Positions 27,860 to 37,054 of a stretch of DNA of 64,000 nt are shown one piece after another (the stretch's first letter is position 1; every line of letters starts with the position of its first letter). The DNA is from Magnetovibrio blakemorei (lineage in GTDB: Bacteria > Pseudomonadota > Alphaproteobacteria > Rhodospirillales > Magnetovibrionaceae). Below the pieces are notes generated by a model. That model was not told the origin of the DNA and searched no databases. It worked only from the letters and a program-made list of their open reading frames with translations. The translations under genes were made by a program, and so were the position numbers. Where the stretch lies: NCBI RefSeq assembly GCF_001746755.1, contig NZ_MCGG01000055.1:1-64000 (forward strand), read 5' to 3'.

Positions 27860-28863
27860 AAACGCACCTCCTTCAATCGCTCAGTAATCGGGCCGTCGGC
27901 TTGGGCAAGATAGCGGTCTGCCAGATGCCGCAAATTGTCCGCGTCTGCAGCCAGAAACTCCACGGCAACCCAACGGTTCCACTCTTGTGCAACGCTCCAA
28001 TCTGGATCGGACAGAAATGTATTCGGCAGGCGATAATGAAATGTAGGACGCGCCTTGATGCGCTCATCATCGGTCAGGCGCGCCAAGACCTCGGGTGCCA
28101 AATGTTTAAACAACGGCAACATATCAAGTTCACGATTGCGCGTCGGATTCATCGCAAAATAATCCTTGATCAGCGCATCCAAATTCGGCGCGTAATCGGA
28201 GTCCAATATCTTAACCGCGAAACTCTGGGGGAACGGATCAATGTGCGGCAATATTTTTCGCGTCGGATCGATGTCAATTTGATCGCGCAGCCAATCCGAC
28301 AGCAACACATAGGCACGCAGGATGGCCAACAGATAATCGACATCTTCACAAGCGACCTCGGGGTTGAGGTGCACGCCAAAACTATACATGAGTCCATCAT
28401 CCGTACCTTTGGCATTGTGTGCGCGCAGGGATTCAAGCAAGCCAGAAAACATCCCCAATTCATTCAACGCCATAGGCGGAGAGACGATTTCCGTGGGCAC
28501 CATGCCCGCCGCAGCCTTGCCGACCCATTCCCTGACCTGGGCATCCATATCACGCACAAGCTGCACATTTTCGTCGTTCACAGATAAACCACTTTCTTCA
28601 AGCGCATCCGCCAAATCTTTTTCCGGGTGAACAAAACGCGTATCAAGTTCGATGCGAAAATCGCCCCATTTGGTATCTTCCACGGAAAACACAAACGGCG
28701 TGTCGCCAAGCTTCACAACACCGCCAAAACATTCAGCGACCAATTGAGCCGCTTGTTTTGAGGACAGCCCCGCGAACTCAATCTCAACGCCGACTTTGCG
28801 GATATCGCCAGACATATTTTGAATAGACGGTGGCATACGGATGTCTGGGGTCTTATTGGCCAT
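27832..28863 (-). CDS. Amidoligase-family protein (glutamine synthetase-like COOH-NH2 ligase)
   Basis: 343 residues. Signature parts of the Amidoligase_2 domain: KVGVEIEFAGLS at the N terminus (metal-binding acidic residues), RIELDTRFVHP, TEIVSPPMALNEL and the GVHLNPEVA histidine region. Such enzymes join a carboxylate to an amine using ATP. No substrate is known for this type; gene linkage to a C26 hydrolase and an FNT channel suggests a small gamma-glutamyl-like compound or peptide modification. First gene of the three-gene operon. Upstream lies a 540-base gap with a TATAAT promoter candidate. Confidence 0.85.
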   Translation of the reverse strand: MANKTPDIRMPPSIQNMSGDIRKVGVEIEFAGLSSKQAAQLVAECFGGVVKLGDTPFVFSVEDTKWGDFRIELDTRFVHPEKDLADALEESGLSVNDENVQLVRDMDAQVREWVGKAAAGMVPTEIVSPPMALNELGMFSGLLESLRAHNAKGTDDGLMYSFGVHLNPEVACEDVDYLLAILRAYVLLSDWLRDQIDIDPTRKILPHIDPFPQSFAVKILDSDYAPNLDALIKDYFAMNPTRNRELDMLPLFKHLAPEVLARLTDDERIKARPTFHYRLPNTFLSDPDWSVAQEWNRWVAVEFLAADADNLRHLADRYLAQADGPITERLKEVRLWFKNLTNP

Positions 28864-29405
28864 AATCAGTCTCCAACCAAATTATATCTATCTATGAACG
28901 CAAACGTTTTCTGCCGTTTCAAAATGCCCAAATGACCCGCAAAACGTTCCTCATTTCCATTGGACATCCGGTCAAATGGCGTTTCATACTTCAGCCGATG
29001 TCGTATGTGGCAAAGATCTGAGAGAAGGCGTTATCGCTACCGTTGTCTTGATACATGGTGATCAGGTTCAAGCTGGCAAGCGATGACAACACAGGAGACG
29101 CCACCAACGTGTCGATGGGCTCATGAAAGAGGAACGACGTCATATTGCGGTTTGGGTCATGGCACGCGCTCAGCCTGCGCTGATGACGATAACATCCGCC
29201 TGCGCAGCAAGTTTCTGATACAGTCGCCAATCACGCGCGTCAGAAAACGTCGGCGGAATGTGCACCGCCATTTTACCCACGTCGCGGGCGACATGCGTCT
29301 GACGGTCTCATCGAGCATCGTGCATGCTCCACCATATCGACTTAATGTGATCTGTCGCCCTTTTAAAGGTATCGGACAAATAGATCAGATTAAGAGGTTC
29401 GGAGA
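28864..29405. other. Gene-poor gap with a possible decayed reading frame
   Basis: No intact convincing gene. On the minus strand a TATAAT at 28881-28886 could promote the amidoligase operon. Also on the minus strand, about 29170-29307 reads as a clean 45-codon stretch (including DARDWRLYQKLAAQADVIV) bounded by stop codons, and 28991-29100 in another frame reads FHEPIDTLVASPVLSSLASL. These look protein-like, perhaps pieces of one inactivated gene (a RibD-C reductase resemblance is only an impression). The overlapping plus-strand frame of 29083-29409 has no protein-like character. Confidence 0.4.
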
Positions 29406-29693
29406 CTAATCATGAGCAATGGTTTTTTTTGTGAACAGGCGATCTTTGAGTTCTTTTTCGAACACGCCGTCGTGGCGGCGGATCCATTCCAAAATCATGA
29501 CGGCGTGTTCCTTTTCCTCATCACGATTGTGGGCGAGGATCTTGCGCAATTCCTTGTCCTTGCACGCATCAACCCGCTGGTTGTACCAATCCACCGCTTC
29601 CAACTCTTCCATCAAAGATACGATGGCGCGGTGCATATCGCGGGTGTCATCGCTCAATTCGTCGATGGGTTCATGGTAACCTTCGTTGGACAT
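29406..29693 (-). CDS. Encapsulated ferritin (EncFtn) family protein, short form
   Basis: 95 residues from the ATG beginning MSNEGYHEP, seven bases after an AGGA. The core AIVSLMEELEAVDWYNQRVD and ILAHNRDEEKEHAVM matches Rhodospirillum rubrum EncFtn; Glu30, Glu60 and His63 correspond to its ferroxidase ligands Glu32, Glu62 and His65 (numbering from memory). These proteins oxidise and store iron inside encapsulin shells. This copy ends soon after the second helix, in FTKKTIAHD, with no shell-targeting tail, and no encapsulin gene is nearby. An eight-A tract lies in the last codons, so a slipped frame could give a different tail. Confidence 0.9.
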   Translation of the reverse strand: MSNEGYHEPIDELSDDTRDMHRAIVSLMEELEAVDWYNQRVDACKDKELRKILAHNRDEEKEHAVMILEWIRRHDGVFEKELKDRLFTKKTIAHD

Positions 29694-29975
29694 GTGATGT
29701 TCCTTTTCCTCTGCCAATGGGGATGGTTCTACAAAGGGCATTATGCGTCAACACGCCATATCTCCCTCCGTCCTTCATTGATGGCTTCAATGAGTTTGAG
29801 GGTCAACGCATCGACTTAAAATCATACACCGAAAGCAACGGCATCAAAAGCCGAAACACATAATGAATAATAGGACTTAATCATGACGACTTTGCCTATT
29901 CGGGCATTGTCTATCGCAGCCGCCATGTCAGCTTAAAGAGCAGTAGCAAATATACCAGACCAATAGGTTCTGCCC

Positions 29976-32477
29976 CTAATCTTTCGCCCGCTTGATGGTC
30001 GGCGTGTTATCGACGCTGGTCCATGGCCGCCCGTCGTCATCCACGGCGACATAGCCAATGTTGGTGTTATTGATAACATCGAAGCTATTGTTTGCACCGT
30101 TCCATTTGCGCAGGGCACTGTTGGTATCGCGGATATAAACCGTACCATCAGCTCCGACGTCAATTCTGCTAGCCTTTTGACCGTTGGCCGGACGTTTTTC
30201 GAATTTTGTTCCGGTCCATTGCTGGACATAATTACTGTTATCGACAATCCACACATCATTGCCAGGGCCAACGGCGATATCTAGCACATCGGAGTCGTTG
30301 CTGAATTTGGTGAGCACTTCGGAGTTCGGAAGTTTTTTGTAAATGATATACAGACCCCCGGTGAAACTAAAGACGGCATACAACGTATCATCTGGCGCAA
30401 CGGAAACGGCTCTAACCGATCCGCCCGTAACTTTATATTCCTTGACCACCCGGTTGCGTTCGCGGAACAATCCGGTGTTAGGATTAAGCTCATACATCCA
30501 GATATCGCCGTTGGAAGCGACGTCGAAGTCAGTGAGGTCATAGCTGTTATCACCAGCGAACGTGCTTTTAGAGATGAATTTTTTCTGGTTCGAATCATAA
30601 CGCCCCATGCCGCCGCCCATATTGTAAGCGTAAATATGACCATCGTTGCCGATACTCAATTTTGCCCACTCTCCGGACGAAAGAATATCGCTGTTGATGG
30701 TTTCAAACTGCATGGTTTTGGTGAAGGTGAAACCGGACACTTCGGCCGTAACGACGGTCTCTGTCGCACCTGTGCCAACCGTGTTCCCCGCCGTGGCTGC
30801 CGCCGTCGTGCGGTCGCCGCCTTCGTCACGTTCAAAATAGTTGGAGGCCAGTGCCAATTGCGTGCCGCTCACCACCCACGGATAGCCGTTCGGGCCGACC
30901 GCCACCTTGGAAGGCGTGTGCCCCGCCGTCTGCACCACTTCAAAAGATTTTCTGTCGGCCTTCAGACGCATTAATAAATTGCGATCTGACACCACCCATA
31001 CACTGCCATCGGGACCGACGGAGATGCTCACCGCCTTCTGCGCCAGCACCGTGCACGGTGACGTGTCGCAGCGTTGTACAAGTTTATCGGTGCGCACCGT
31101 CCACGGATTGCCATCCGGGTCTGCGGCAACAAGAATCCCGCTACCGGTGATTTTTTGGAAGCGGGTTTGCTCCTCATTCAGTCTGTACAGTGCGCCGCTG
31201 GCATCGGTGATCAATACCGTGCCGTCGGCACCGATGGAAATATCGGAACCGGTCGCGCCAACAATTTGTTTCCACAATTGCCCCGTGTGACGAAACACCC
31301 GACCAAGCGCGGAAATTCCCCAAGGATTGCCTTCAGGGTCAACGGCGATGCGCACCAAGGTTCCGGGGAAGCTGTCAAAGGTCTTGCGCGCGTTGGACCA
31401 GCGCAACACCTTGCCGCCAGCGTCCAAACCGAACACGCTGCCGTCCTTGCCGATGGCAATCGAGGCGACGCTTTTGCGCGTATTGACGAACGTAATGTTG
31501 CTCTTGGTCGTCACCGCGGCGGGGTCGATGCTCGCGCTTGAACGCGGGGTGGTTGGTGCCGTCGGCGCTGTACTGGGGGGCACGACCACCGGCGGAGCGG
31601 TGACCGGCGGGGCGGTTTCAACCGGAGCCACACTCACAGGCGCTATACTGACCGGAACTGTTACGCCGGGTGCTGTAGCCTCTTGCGCGCGATCTTCTTT
31701 AACCTTCACCTCTTCGGCCGCAAGCAACGATGTTGCCATAATCGAACCATCGCGCGTCACAGCCCACGGGCCGCCATCCGGCGTCACCGCGACCGCCACG
31801 ACGTCGGCGACGCCAGACACCACGGTCCAGCGGTTATCGGCAGCATTGAAAGTGCGCACCGCGCCATCTGTATCGGCAATCACCACCGCATCGGTCCCAC
31901 CGACAGCAATGTCGAGCGCATTTCCCGAAAAGGTGGTCCAGGCCTTGCCGTCATACGAACGAATGGTCCCAGACGTCGTCACCACCCAGGGATGACCGCC
32001 GCTGTCGAGCGCGATGCGCCGGGCATTGCCATCAATCGGTTGCCATTCGCTCCGCAGCGGGTTCCACTTTTTGATCGAGCCGTCGCGCTTGGCACTATAG
32101 ACATTGCCCGTTGCATCCGCTGCGACATCAGCCACGCCCTTGTCTTTATCTTCCCACCACAATCCGTTGTAGCGCATGACCACGCCGTCCGCGTCGATTG
32201 CCCAGGGGCGATTGCCTTCGGCTGCGGTGATACGCACAAATTTTCCCGACATACGCCGCCAGCGCTGCTCGACCTTGTCCCAACGCCACGGCGCGCCGTC
32301 AAGGGCCAGCGCATACGCCTGGCCCACAGCGTTGATCGATAAATCCACCGCCGTGCCCGGTAGCTTGGTCCAGGTGATGGTCTCACGATCTTGTGCCCTG
32401 GCATGAGCGGACACAAAAAGCGCGGCAACCAGCACCATCAAATGAATAGCACGAGCAATGGAACAGACACCTTTCAC
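29976..32477 (-). CDS. Exported protein of three six-bladed tectonin-type beta-propellers
   Basis: About 833 residues. A signal peptide (LMVLVAALFVSAHARA) is followed by 18 repeats of 35-40 residues of the form 'DIAVGxDGxVWxVxxxGxLxRW': six before a Pro/Val/Ala/Thr-rich linker (about residues 275-325), six after it and six at the C terminus. Tectonin/Hyd_WA propellers have six blades, so this is three propellers in a row. Tectonins bind carbohydrate such as lipopolysaccharide. I chose the GTG eight bases after AGGGG; a GTG three codons upstream is the alternative. Last gene of the cluster with the secretin-like lipoprotein. Confidence 0.82.
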   Translation of the reverse strand: MKGVCSIARAIHLMVLVAALFVSAHARAQDRETITWTKLPGTAVDLSINAVGQAYALALDGAPWRWDKVEQRWRRMSGKFVRITAAEGNRPWAIDADGVVMRYNGLWWEDKDKGVADVAADATGNVYSAKRDGSIKKWNPLRSEWQPIDGNARRIALDSGGHPWVVTTSGTIRSYDGKAWTTFSGNALDIAVGGTDAVVIADTDGAVRTFNAADNRWTVVSGVADVVAVAVTPDGGPWAVTRDGSIMATSLLAAEEVKVKEDRAQEATAPGVTVPVSIAPVSVAPVETAPPVTAPPVVVPPSTAPTAPTTPRSSASIDPAAVTTKSNITFVNTRKSVASIAIGKDGSVFGLDAGGKVLRWSNARKTFDSFPGTLVRIAVDPEGNPWGISALGRVFRHTGQLWKQIVGATGSDISIGADGTVLITDASGALYRLNEEQTRFQKITGSGILVAADPDGNPWTVRTDKLVQRCDTSPCTVLAQKAVSISVGPDGSVWVVSDRNLLMRLKADRKSFEVVQTAGHTPSKVAVGPNGYPWVVSGTQLALASNYFERDEGGDRTTAAATAGNTVGTGATETVVTAEVSGFTFTKTMQFETINSDILSSGEWAKLSIGNDGHIYAYNMGGGMGRYDSNQKKFISKSTFAGDNSYDLTDFDVASNGDIWMYELNPNTGLFRERNRVVKEYKVTGGSVRAVSVAPDDTLYAVFSFTGGLYIIYKKLPNSEVLTKFSNDSDVLDIAVGPGNDVWIVDNSNYVQQWTGTKFEKRPANGQKASRIDVGADGTVYIRDTNSALRKWNGANNSFDVINNTNIGYVAVDDDGRPWTSVDNTPTIKRAKD

Positions 32478-32517
32478 GGTGATCACCCCTAAATTTTTTA
32501 GCGTGAAATCGAACGCA

Positions 32518-34392
32518 TTAATTGCGAGTCACCCGGTCTTGCACCATGGCAATGTGCTTTTGTTCCGTCTCGTTGTTCTGCCAGGATTGTATCTGCACGT
32601 CGCCCGTGCGGAATTCTTCGAAAAACTCGCGCCCCTGCAATTTATTCAAAATTTCACTGAAGGTCGGATGCGGGGAGTACCAATCCTTGTGGCGCTGCTC
32701 CAGGCGTTCGATATCACGCTCTAAATCAGACATCTTTTGCTCGTTTTCATCTCGCCGGGCAGGGTCTTGGCGGGTGTATTGGGGGCGGCGCGGGGTGATC
32801 AAGATCAGCACAGAACGATCAAATTGGCGTTTCACACGCTGGGAAAACAGCAAATTGACCAAAGGGATATCCATCAGTCCGGGCACACCATCAGCGGACT
32901 TGGACGTTTCACGTTCGCTCAACCCACCCAGGATCAGCGTCTCGTCGAACTTCATGGTGACGGTCGAATTGACGTTGGTCTTGGTGGTGTCGAGACGAAA
33001 GTCGAAAACAACCGAATTTGACGGATCGGTCAAAAAGGTGCGTTCCGCCACCACATGCAGACGCAGCATATCGTTGGGCAACATCTCCGGCGTTACCGCC
33101 AGCTTCACCCCGACTTCTTTTTGCACCGACACGCTGTCGCCGTTGCCACCCGAAACGGCGGCGGCGAGAATTTCGGTACCAGAGAAAAACTCAGACGTCT
33201 GCCCCGCCTGCGCCACCAGACTCGGTTTGGCCAAAACCTGGTTATTGGCGTCGGCCGAGTTGGCGATGTTGAGCGAATACTTCACGGCCGGAATCGAGAT
33301 CATACGGGTGATGGTCTGCGTGCTTTGCGCCAAGCCGCTGCCAAGGTTGTCCTTGGTGCGGGTTCGATTTAATCCAAAGCCCACCGTGCCCGTCAGGGGG
33401 TCGCCGAACTGCAATTGCAATCCGTTCAGCAGGTTGATGCCGCGCGAATCACGCACGTCTTCCTGGGTGCCAATCAGCACCACATCGACAACCACCATGT
33501 TAGAGTCAGCAAAGCCGTCGCCTTGGGCCGCAACAGCGCCATCGCTTTGCTGACTGGCCGACGCAGAACCGTAAGGATCGGATGCGTCAGAGCCGTAGGA
33601 ATCTCCGCTGCCGCCGTACTGTGCCATGATGACTTTGGCATCCGTATCGTAAAAACCTTGCCAACCACTGACCCGGTTCTCCAGCTCGCTAACGTCTTGC
33701 GTATCAGCTGCGGCCTTGCGATAGGTCGCGACATATTCAGCAGCCCCAACACGGTCGTCCATCGCCGCCAGCGACAAAGCCGCGGCTTTGATCACTTCGG
33801 GATTGTCCCGCGCTTCAGGTGCCACTTCCATCAAGCGCCTGAGCGCCGCTTCCGCGGTTTTGGGGTCACGCGCGTAATAAGAGGCCGAGGCCAGATTATA
33901 AAGCACCGCCGGATCGTCGCCCCGATGCAGCGCAACTGCCGCAAAGTGCCCCTGGGCCAGACCGAAGCGGCGCTGATCCATATACAACAGGCCCAATTGA
34001 TACTCCGCCGACAAATTGCCCGAATCAAATTTAAGCGCCTGCATATAGCCCTGTTCGGCCAAGTCGAACTTGCTGGCGTCTCCCGCCGTGCCCATCAGGT
34101 GATAGGTCAGGCCGTTGAGAAACTGCAGGTCCGAATTGGTGATGTCCATTTTCAAGGCCAGATTGATCAGCCGTGATGCTTCGTCGAGCTTTTGGTCCCG
34201 CAACGCCTTGGTGCTGGCCAGAACCAGTTCCTTGATCGCACTGGTTTGCGCGATGGTGCTGGTGAAGACAGGCTTCTTCGAACCTGCCTGTCCAGTCGGT
34301 CCCACACCGTTCAACGCGGTCGTCTGACAACCGCTCAAGGCAACCAAACCCACGACGGTGACTGTGCTGCGAAGGTACGTTTTAAACTTCAT
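32518..34392 (-). CDS. TPR-containing lipoprotein with C-terminal secretin domain
   Basis: 624 residues. A signal peptide with lipobox ALSGC (lipidated Cys22), a helical TPR region (about 50-230), a Gly/Ser/Asp-rich linker (258-285), and a secretin domain (about 300-540) ending in the signature VPGLMDIPLVNLLFSQRVK and SVLILITP. Secretins form large outer-membrane rings in type II/III secretion and type IV pili, and often need a lipoprotein pilotin; here the protein itself appears lipidated. No other secretion genes are near. The ATG at MKFKTYL uses the GGA of an upstream ATGGAC as ribosome site; the ATG at 34404 is possible. It is embedded between genes of exported tectonin proteins. Confidence 0.82.
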   Translation of the reverse strand: MKFKTYLRSTVTVVGLVALSGCQTTALNGVGPTGQAGSKKPVFTSTIAQTSAIKELVLASTKALRDQKLDEASRLINLALKMDITNSDLQFLNGLTYHLMGTAGDASKFDLAEQGYMQALKFDSGNLSAEYQLGLLYMDQRRFGLAQGHFAAVALHRGDDPAVLYNLASASYYARDPKTAEAALRRLMEVAPEARDNPEVIKAAALSLAAMDDRVGAAEYVATYRKAAADTQDVSELENRVSGWQGFYDTDAKVIMAQYGGSGDSYGSDASDPYGSASASQQSDGAVAAQGDGFADSNMVVVDVVLIGTQEDVRDSRGINLLNGLQLQFGDPLTGTVGFGLNRTRTKDNLGSGLAQSTQTITRMISIPAVKYSLNIANSADANNQVLAKPSLVAQAGQTSEFFSGTEILAAAVSGGNGDSVSVQKEVGVKLAVTPEMLPNDMLRLHVVAERTFLTDPSNSVVFDFRLDTTKTNVNSTVTMKFDETLILGGLSERETSKSADGVPGLMDIPLVNLLFSQRVKRQFDRSVLILITPRRPQYTRQDPARRDENEQKMSDLERDIERLEQRHKDWYSPHPTFSEILNKLQGREFFEEFRTGDVQIQSWQNNETEQKHIAMVQDRVTRN

Positions 34393-34473
34393 GTTGATGT
34401 CCATTTATAATGACTTGATTGCCTGTCAAAAGCTCATCCGAAAGAGGGCTGTCGCACCCCTTAAATCCTGACT

Positions 34474-36987
34474 TTATTTATGGCGAAAAATATTGTTCGC
34501 CTTATTCAGGCTCCATATTTCTCCACCGCCGACGGTGATGGCGATGTTGTCGCCACCTCGCGAAATCGGAGTCCATTTATTGGCCTTAGCGTCCCGCACA
34601 TAGAGTGATCCATCGCGACCGACGATGTGCGCAAGTCCCGGCGCATCCACAGACACATCGAGTGCCGATTCCCCGGCAACTTTTTGCCACTTAAGATTAT
34701 TGCCGTGCACAAAAACATGACCTGACTTGGTGACCACCCATGGCCGTCCATCTGAATCCACGCCGATCCGCTGCGCAGCGCCATCGGCCAGCTTCCAGTC
34801 GTTTCCGACGCGTTGATAAATTTTTCCGTCCACGCCAACGATCCAGATCCCCTTGGCGCTGGCGCCGATATCCTGAGCTTTGGGGCCTGCAACGCGTTTC
34901 CACCCAACGTCCGTTTGGATGTAAATGGATCCCTCGCGACCAATGATCCAGACTGTGTTCCCCGCAACTGCTATACGGCTGGCGGAACCGGACACCTGGG
35001 TCCACTTGCTCACCACTTTATCTTGTTTGTAGATTTTGAATGTGGCCTGAAACGGTTCGGTGCTGACAATATACGTGGTACCGTCATCCGCCCGGGCGAT
35101 GTCGTTGGCCGCCCCCGGAATCTGGAACCACTTATCTCCCATCACGCTCGCCATCGTCTGCACGGAAGCGACCGCGCTGGTCATGCTGCCGGACGTCGTT
35201 GGAGCCGACTGTGAAGCATTGATCGGGGTGCCGCCGGTGATCGTTGGCATGGTCGGCTTGGATGTTGTGCCTGACTTCAATGCCGCGAGACGCGTTTTGA
35301 AATTCACGCTCGGCTGGGTCTTTTCACTGAGCGCGGTTGTCCAATGGAACCAAAACTCTTCCTTGCCGTTTTTTTGTTGAAGCATCAGCGCCAAATCAAC
35401 CGGACGATTGGCGATATCGATGGCTTGGCGGATTTCGCCTTCTGCCTTTTGCAGTTTTGCAAATTTATCAATTTCCATCGTCACGATAACGCCAATGGCC
35501 AACGTAACGGCAAGCGGTGCCGCGGCAGCCCCGGCAGCCCCTGTGGAAGCCAGTACGCCACTGCCGCCGGTCGTCAGAAAGGCGCTGCTGCCTGACTCTG
35601 CTGCGGTGATTGCGGCTAGCCCATGGCTATAGGGGAACATGTAAGCGAATGTTGGCAAGAAATAGCTTGCCGCAGCGGAACCCACCATACTCACCGCCGC
35701 CGACCCTTGAATGGTGTTCGCGACCATTTCGTTATAGTCCAGCGGTGTGATCATGCTGTCGGAATAGATGACCGCTGCACCCATTTCCTTGGATCGTGCG
35801 GCGTAAAACGCTTGACCAGCCGCCACCCAGTTTTCATGCGCCTGCTTTGCTTGATAGGCGATAAATTGACGGTTCCATTGAAAGATCTTTGAGATCGCCG
35901 CCAAGAGACTTTGCTCAACCTTGCTCCGCTGTGAAGCCGGTTTTTGGGCGGCATCGATCGCTTTTTTCGCCAGAAGCGTGGCCAGATACGAGCTTTCCCA
36001 GGGCTTTGTGTCGATCAAGTCCCAGGCCGTTTTAAGAGCCCGATCCCTGGAATACTTGCCTGTTTTTGCCGCTTCGCTAACGATTGCATCGATTTCGCTG
36101 CGATCGGCAATCAATTCAGCCAAGATTTCGTCCGCACCCGAACCTAGACCGAACAAGCCATACATGGTGCGGGTCGGCGTCACCCACTTCATTTTCTTAT
36201 TTCGACAGGCTTTGTTTGACTTGACGTTATTCAAGGTCCGGTCTGCCCCTTCGGGACACGACCAACACGTTCCGCCATCGATAAAATCAAAGTGCTGGCC
36301 TTTTTCACAGGTGAGTGCAGCCGCCTTGGTCGCTGGCTTAAAATCGATAATTTTTTTGCATGATTTTGCACCCGTGACGGTATTTCCCGTGCGGTCGAAC
36401 CCTTCGGGGCAGACCCAACATTCACCACCATTGCGGGGATCGGTGAACGCCCCCTCAGGGCAAGCCCTTCCTTTGAAAACGGCGCTGGTTGCCTTCTTCC
36501 CGATCATGCCACAAGCATTGTACTTATCCACGGCCACTGCGGTCCGGCCAAAACCCGATGGGCATTTCCAACATTCACCACCATTGCGGCCATCCAGGAA
36601 AGAACCGCTTGGGCAGTTTTTAGGACCTTGAAATTTTGCCGGACTGCTTTGGGGCGCCACGGCCTTATCGCAGGCCTTTTCCCCGGTTATGCTTTTGGCG
36701 TTGCGGTTGTAGCCCGACGGGCATGCATAACAAGACCACGTCCCAAGATCGAAAAACGATCCTTTGGGACATTTCCCAAGGGCCTTCGCTTCAAACTTTG
36801 CCGGCTCATAATCGCAAGGGTCTTGCAGCTTTCCGTTTTTATCAACGCCACCGCACGCGGAATAGCCATGTAAGTTTTTCCACGATGAATTGGCCTTGAG
36901 CTCACCCCCGAACGTGCTCATCACCAATACGGTTAAGAGCAACACGCCCAAATACTTCAGGTGAGATTTAACGGTAATGACTTGCAT
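34474..36987 (-). CDS. Exported Cys-rich/helical protein with C-terminal tectonin propeller
   Basis: About 837 residues. After a signal peptide (YLGVLLLTVLVMSTFGG) come a CGG..DPC pair and four Cys-rich repeats of ~45 residues, each 'CPxGxFxDxRNGGxCWxCPxGxxRT...AC' (about 70-260). A helical region of ~330 residues follows, containing Ala/Gly-rich hydrophobic stretches (APLAVTLAIGVIVTMEI) that might insert in a membrane. The last ~240 residues hold six tectonin blades, one full propeller. The helical part is paralogous to the neighbouring frameshifted gene (shared GLFGLxxGA start). Start follows the same ATGGAC-N6-ATG pattern as the secretin gene; 36999 is the alternative. No family name is known to me. 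Confidence 0.8.
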   Translation of the reverse strand: MQVITVKSHLKYLGVLLLTVLVMSTFGGELKANSSWKNLHGYSACGGVDKNGKLQDPCDYEPAKFEAKALGKCPKGSFFDLGTWSCYACPSGYNRNAKSITGEKACDKAVAPQSSPAKFQGPKNCPSGSFLDGRNGGECWKCPSGFGRTAVAVDKYNACGMIGKKATSAVFKGRACPEGAFTDPRNGGECWVCPEGFDRTGNTVTGAKSCKKIIDFKPATKAAALTCEKGQHFDFIDGGTCWSCPEGADRTLNNVKSNKACRNKKMKWVTPTRTMYGLFGLGSGADEILAELIADRSEIDAIVSEAAKTGKYSRDRALKTAWDLIDTKPWESSYLATLLAKKAIDAAQKPASQRSKVEQSLLAAISKIFQWNRQFIAYQAKQAHENWVAAGQAFYAARSKEMGAAVIYSDSMITPLDYNEMVANTIQGSAAVSMVGSAAASYFLPTFAYMFPYSHGLAAITAAESGSSAFLTTGGSGVLASTGAAGAAAAPLAVTLAIGVIVTMEIDKFAKLQKAEGEIRQAIDIANRPVDLALMLQQKNGKEEFWFHWTTALSEKTQPSVNFKTRLAALKSGTTSKPTMPTITGGTPINASQSAPTTSGSMTSAVASVQTMASVMGDKWFQIPGAANDIARADDGTTYIVSTEPFQATFKIYKQDKVVSKWTQVSGSASRIAVAGNTVWIIGREGSIYIQTDVGWKRVAGPKAQDIGASAKGIWIVGVDGKIYQRVGNDWKLADGAAQRIGVDSDGRPWVVTKSGHVFVHGNNLKWQKVAGESALDVSVDAPGLAHIVGRDGSLYVRDAKANKWTPISRGGDNIAITVGGGEIWSLNKANNIFRHK

Positions 36988-37054
36988 ATTATGGTCCATC
37001 TTATTGTTTGTCTTTATGGGTCATGCGTCCCCGGACGTGTTGGCGCTTTTCACC

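Noticed and set aside
29083-29409. Plus-strand frame in the gap after the amidoligase gene
   Set aside because: No domain pattern and it overlaps the end of the EncFtn gene.
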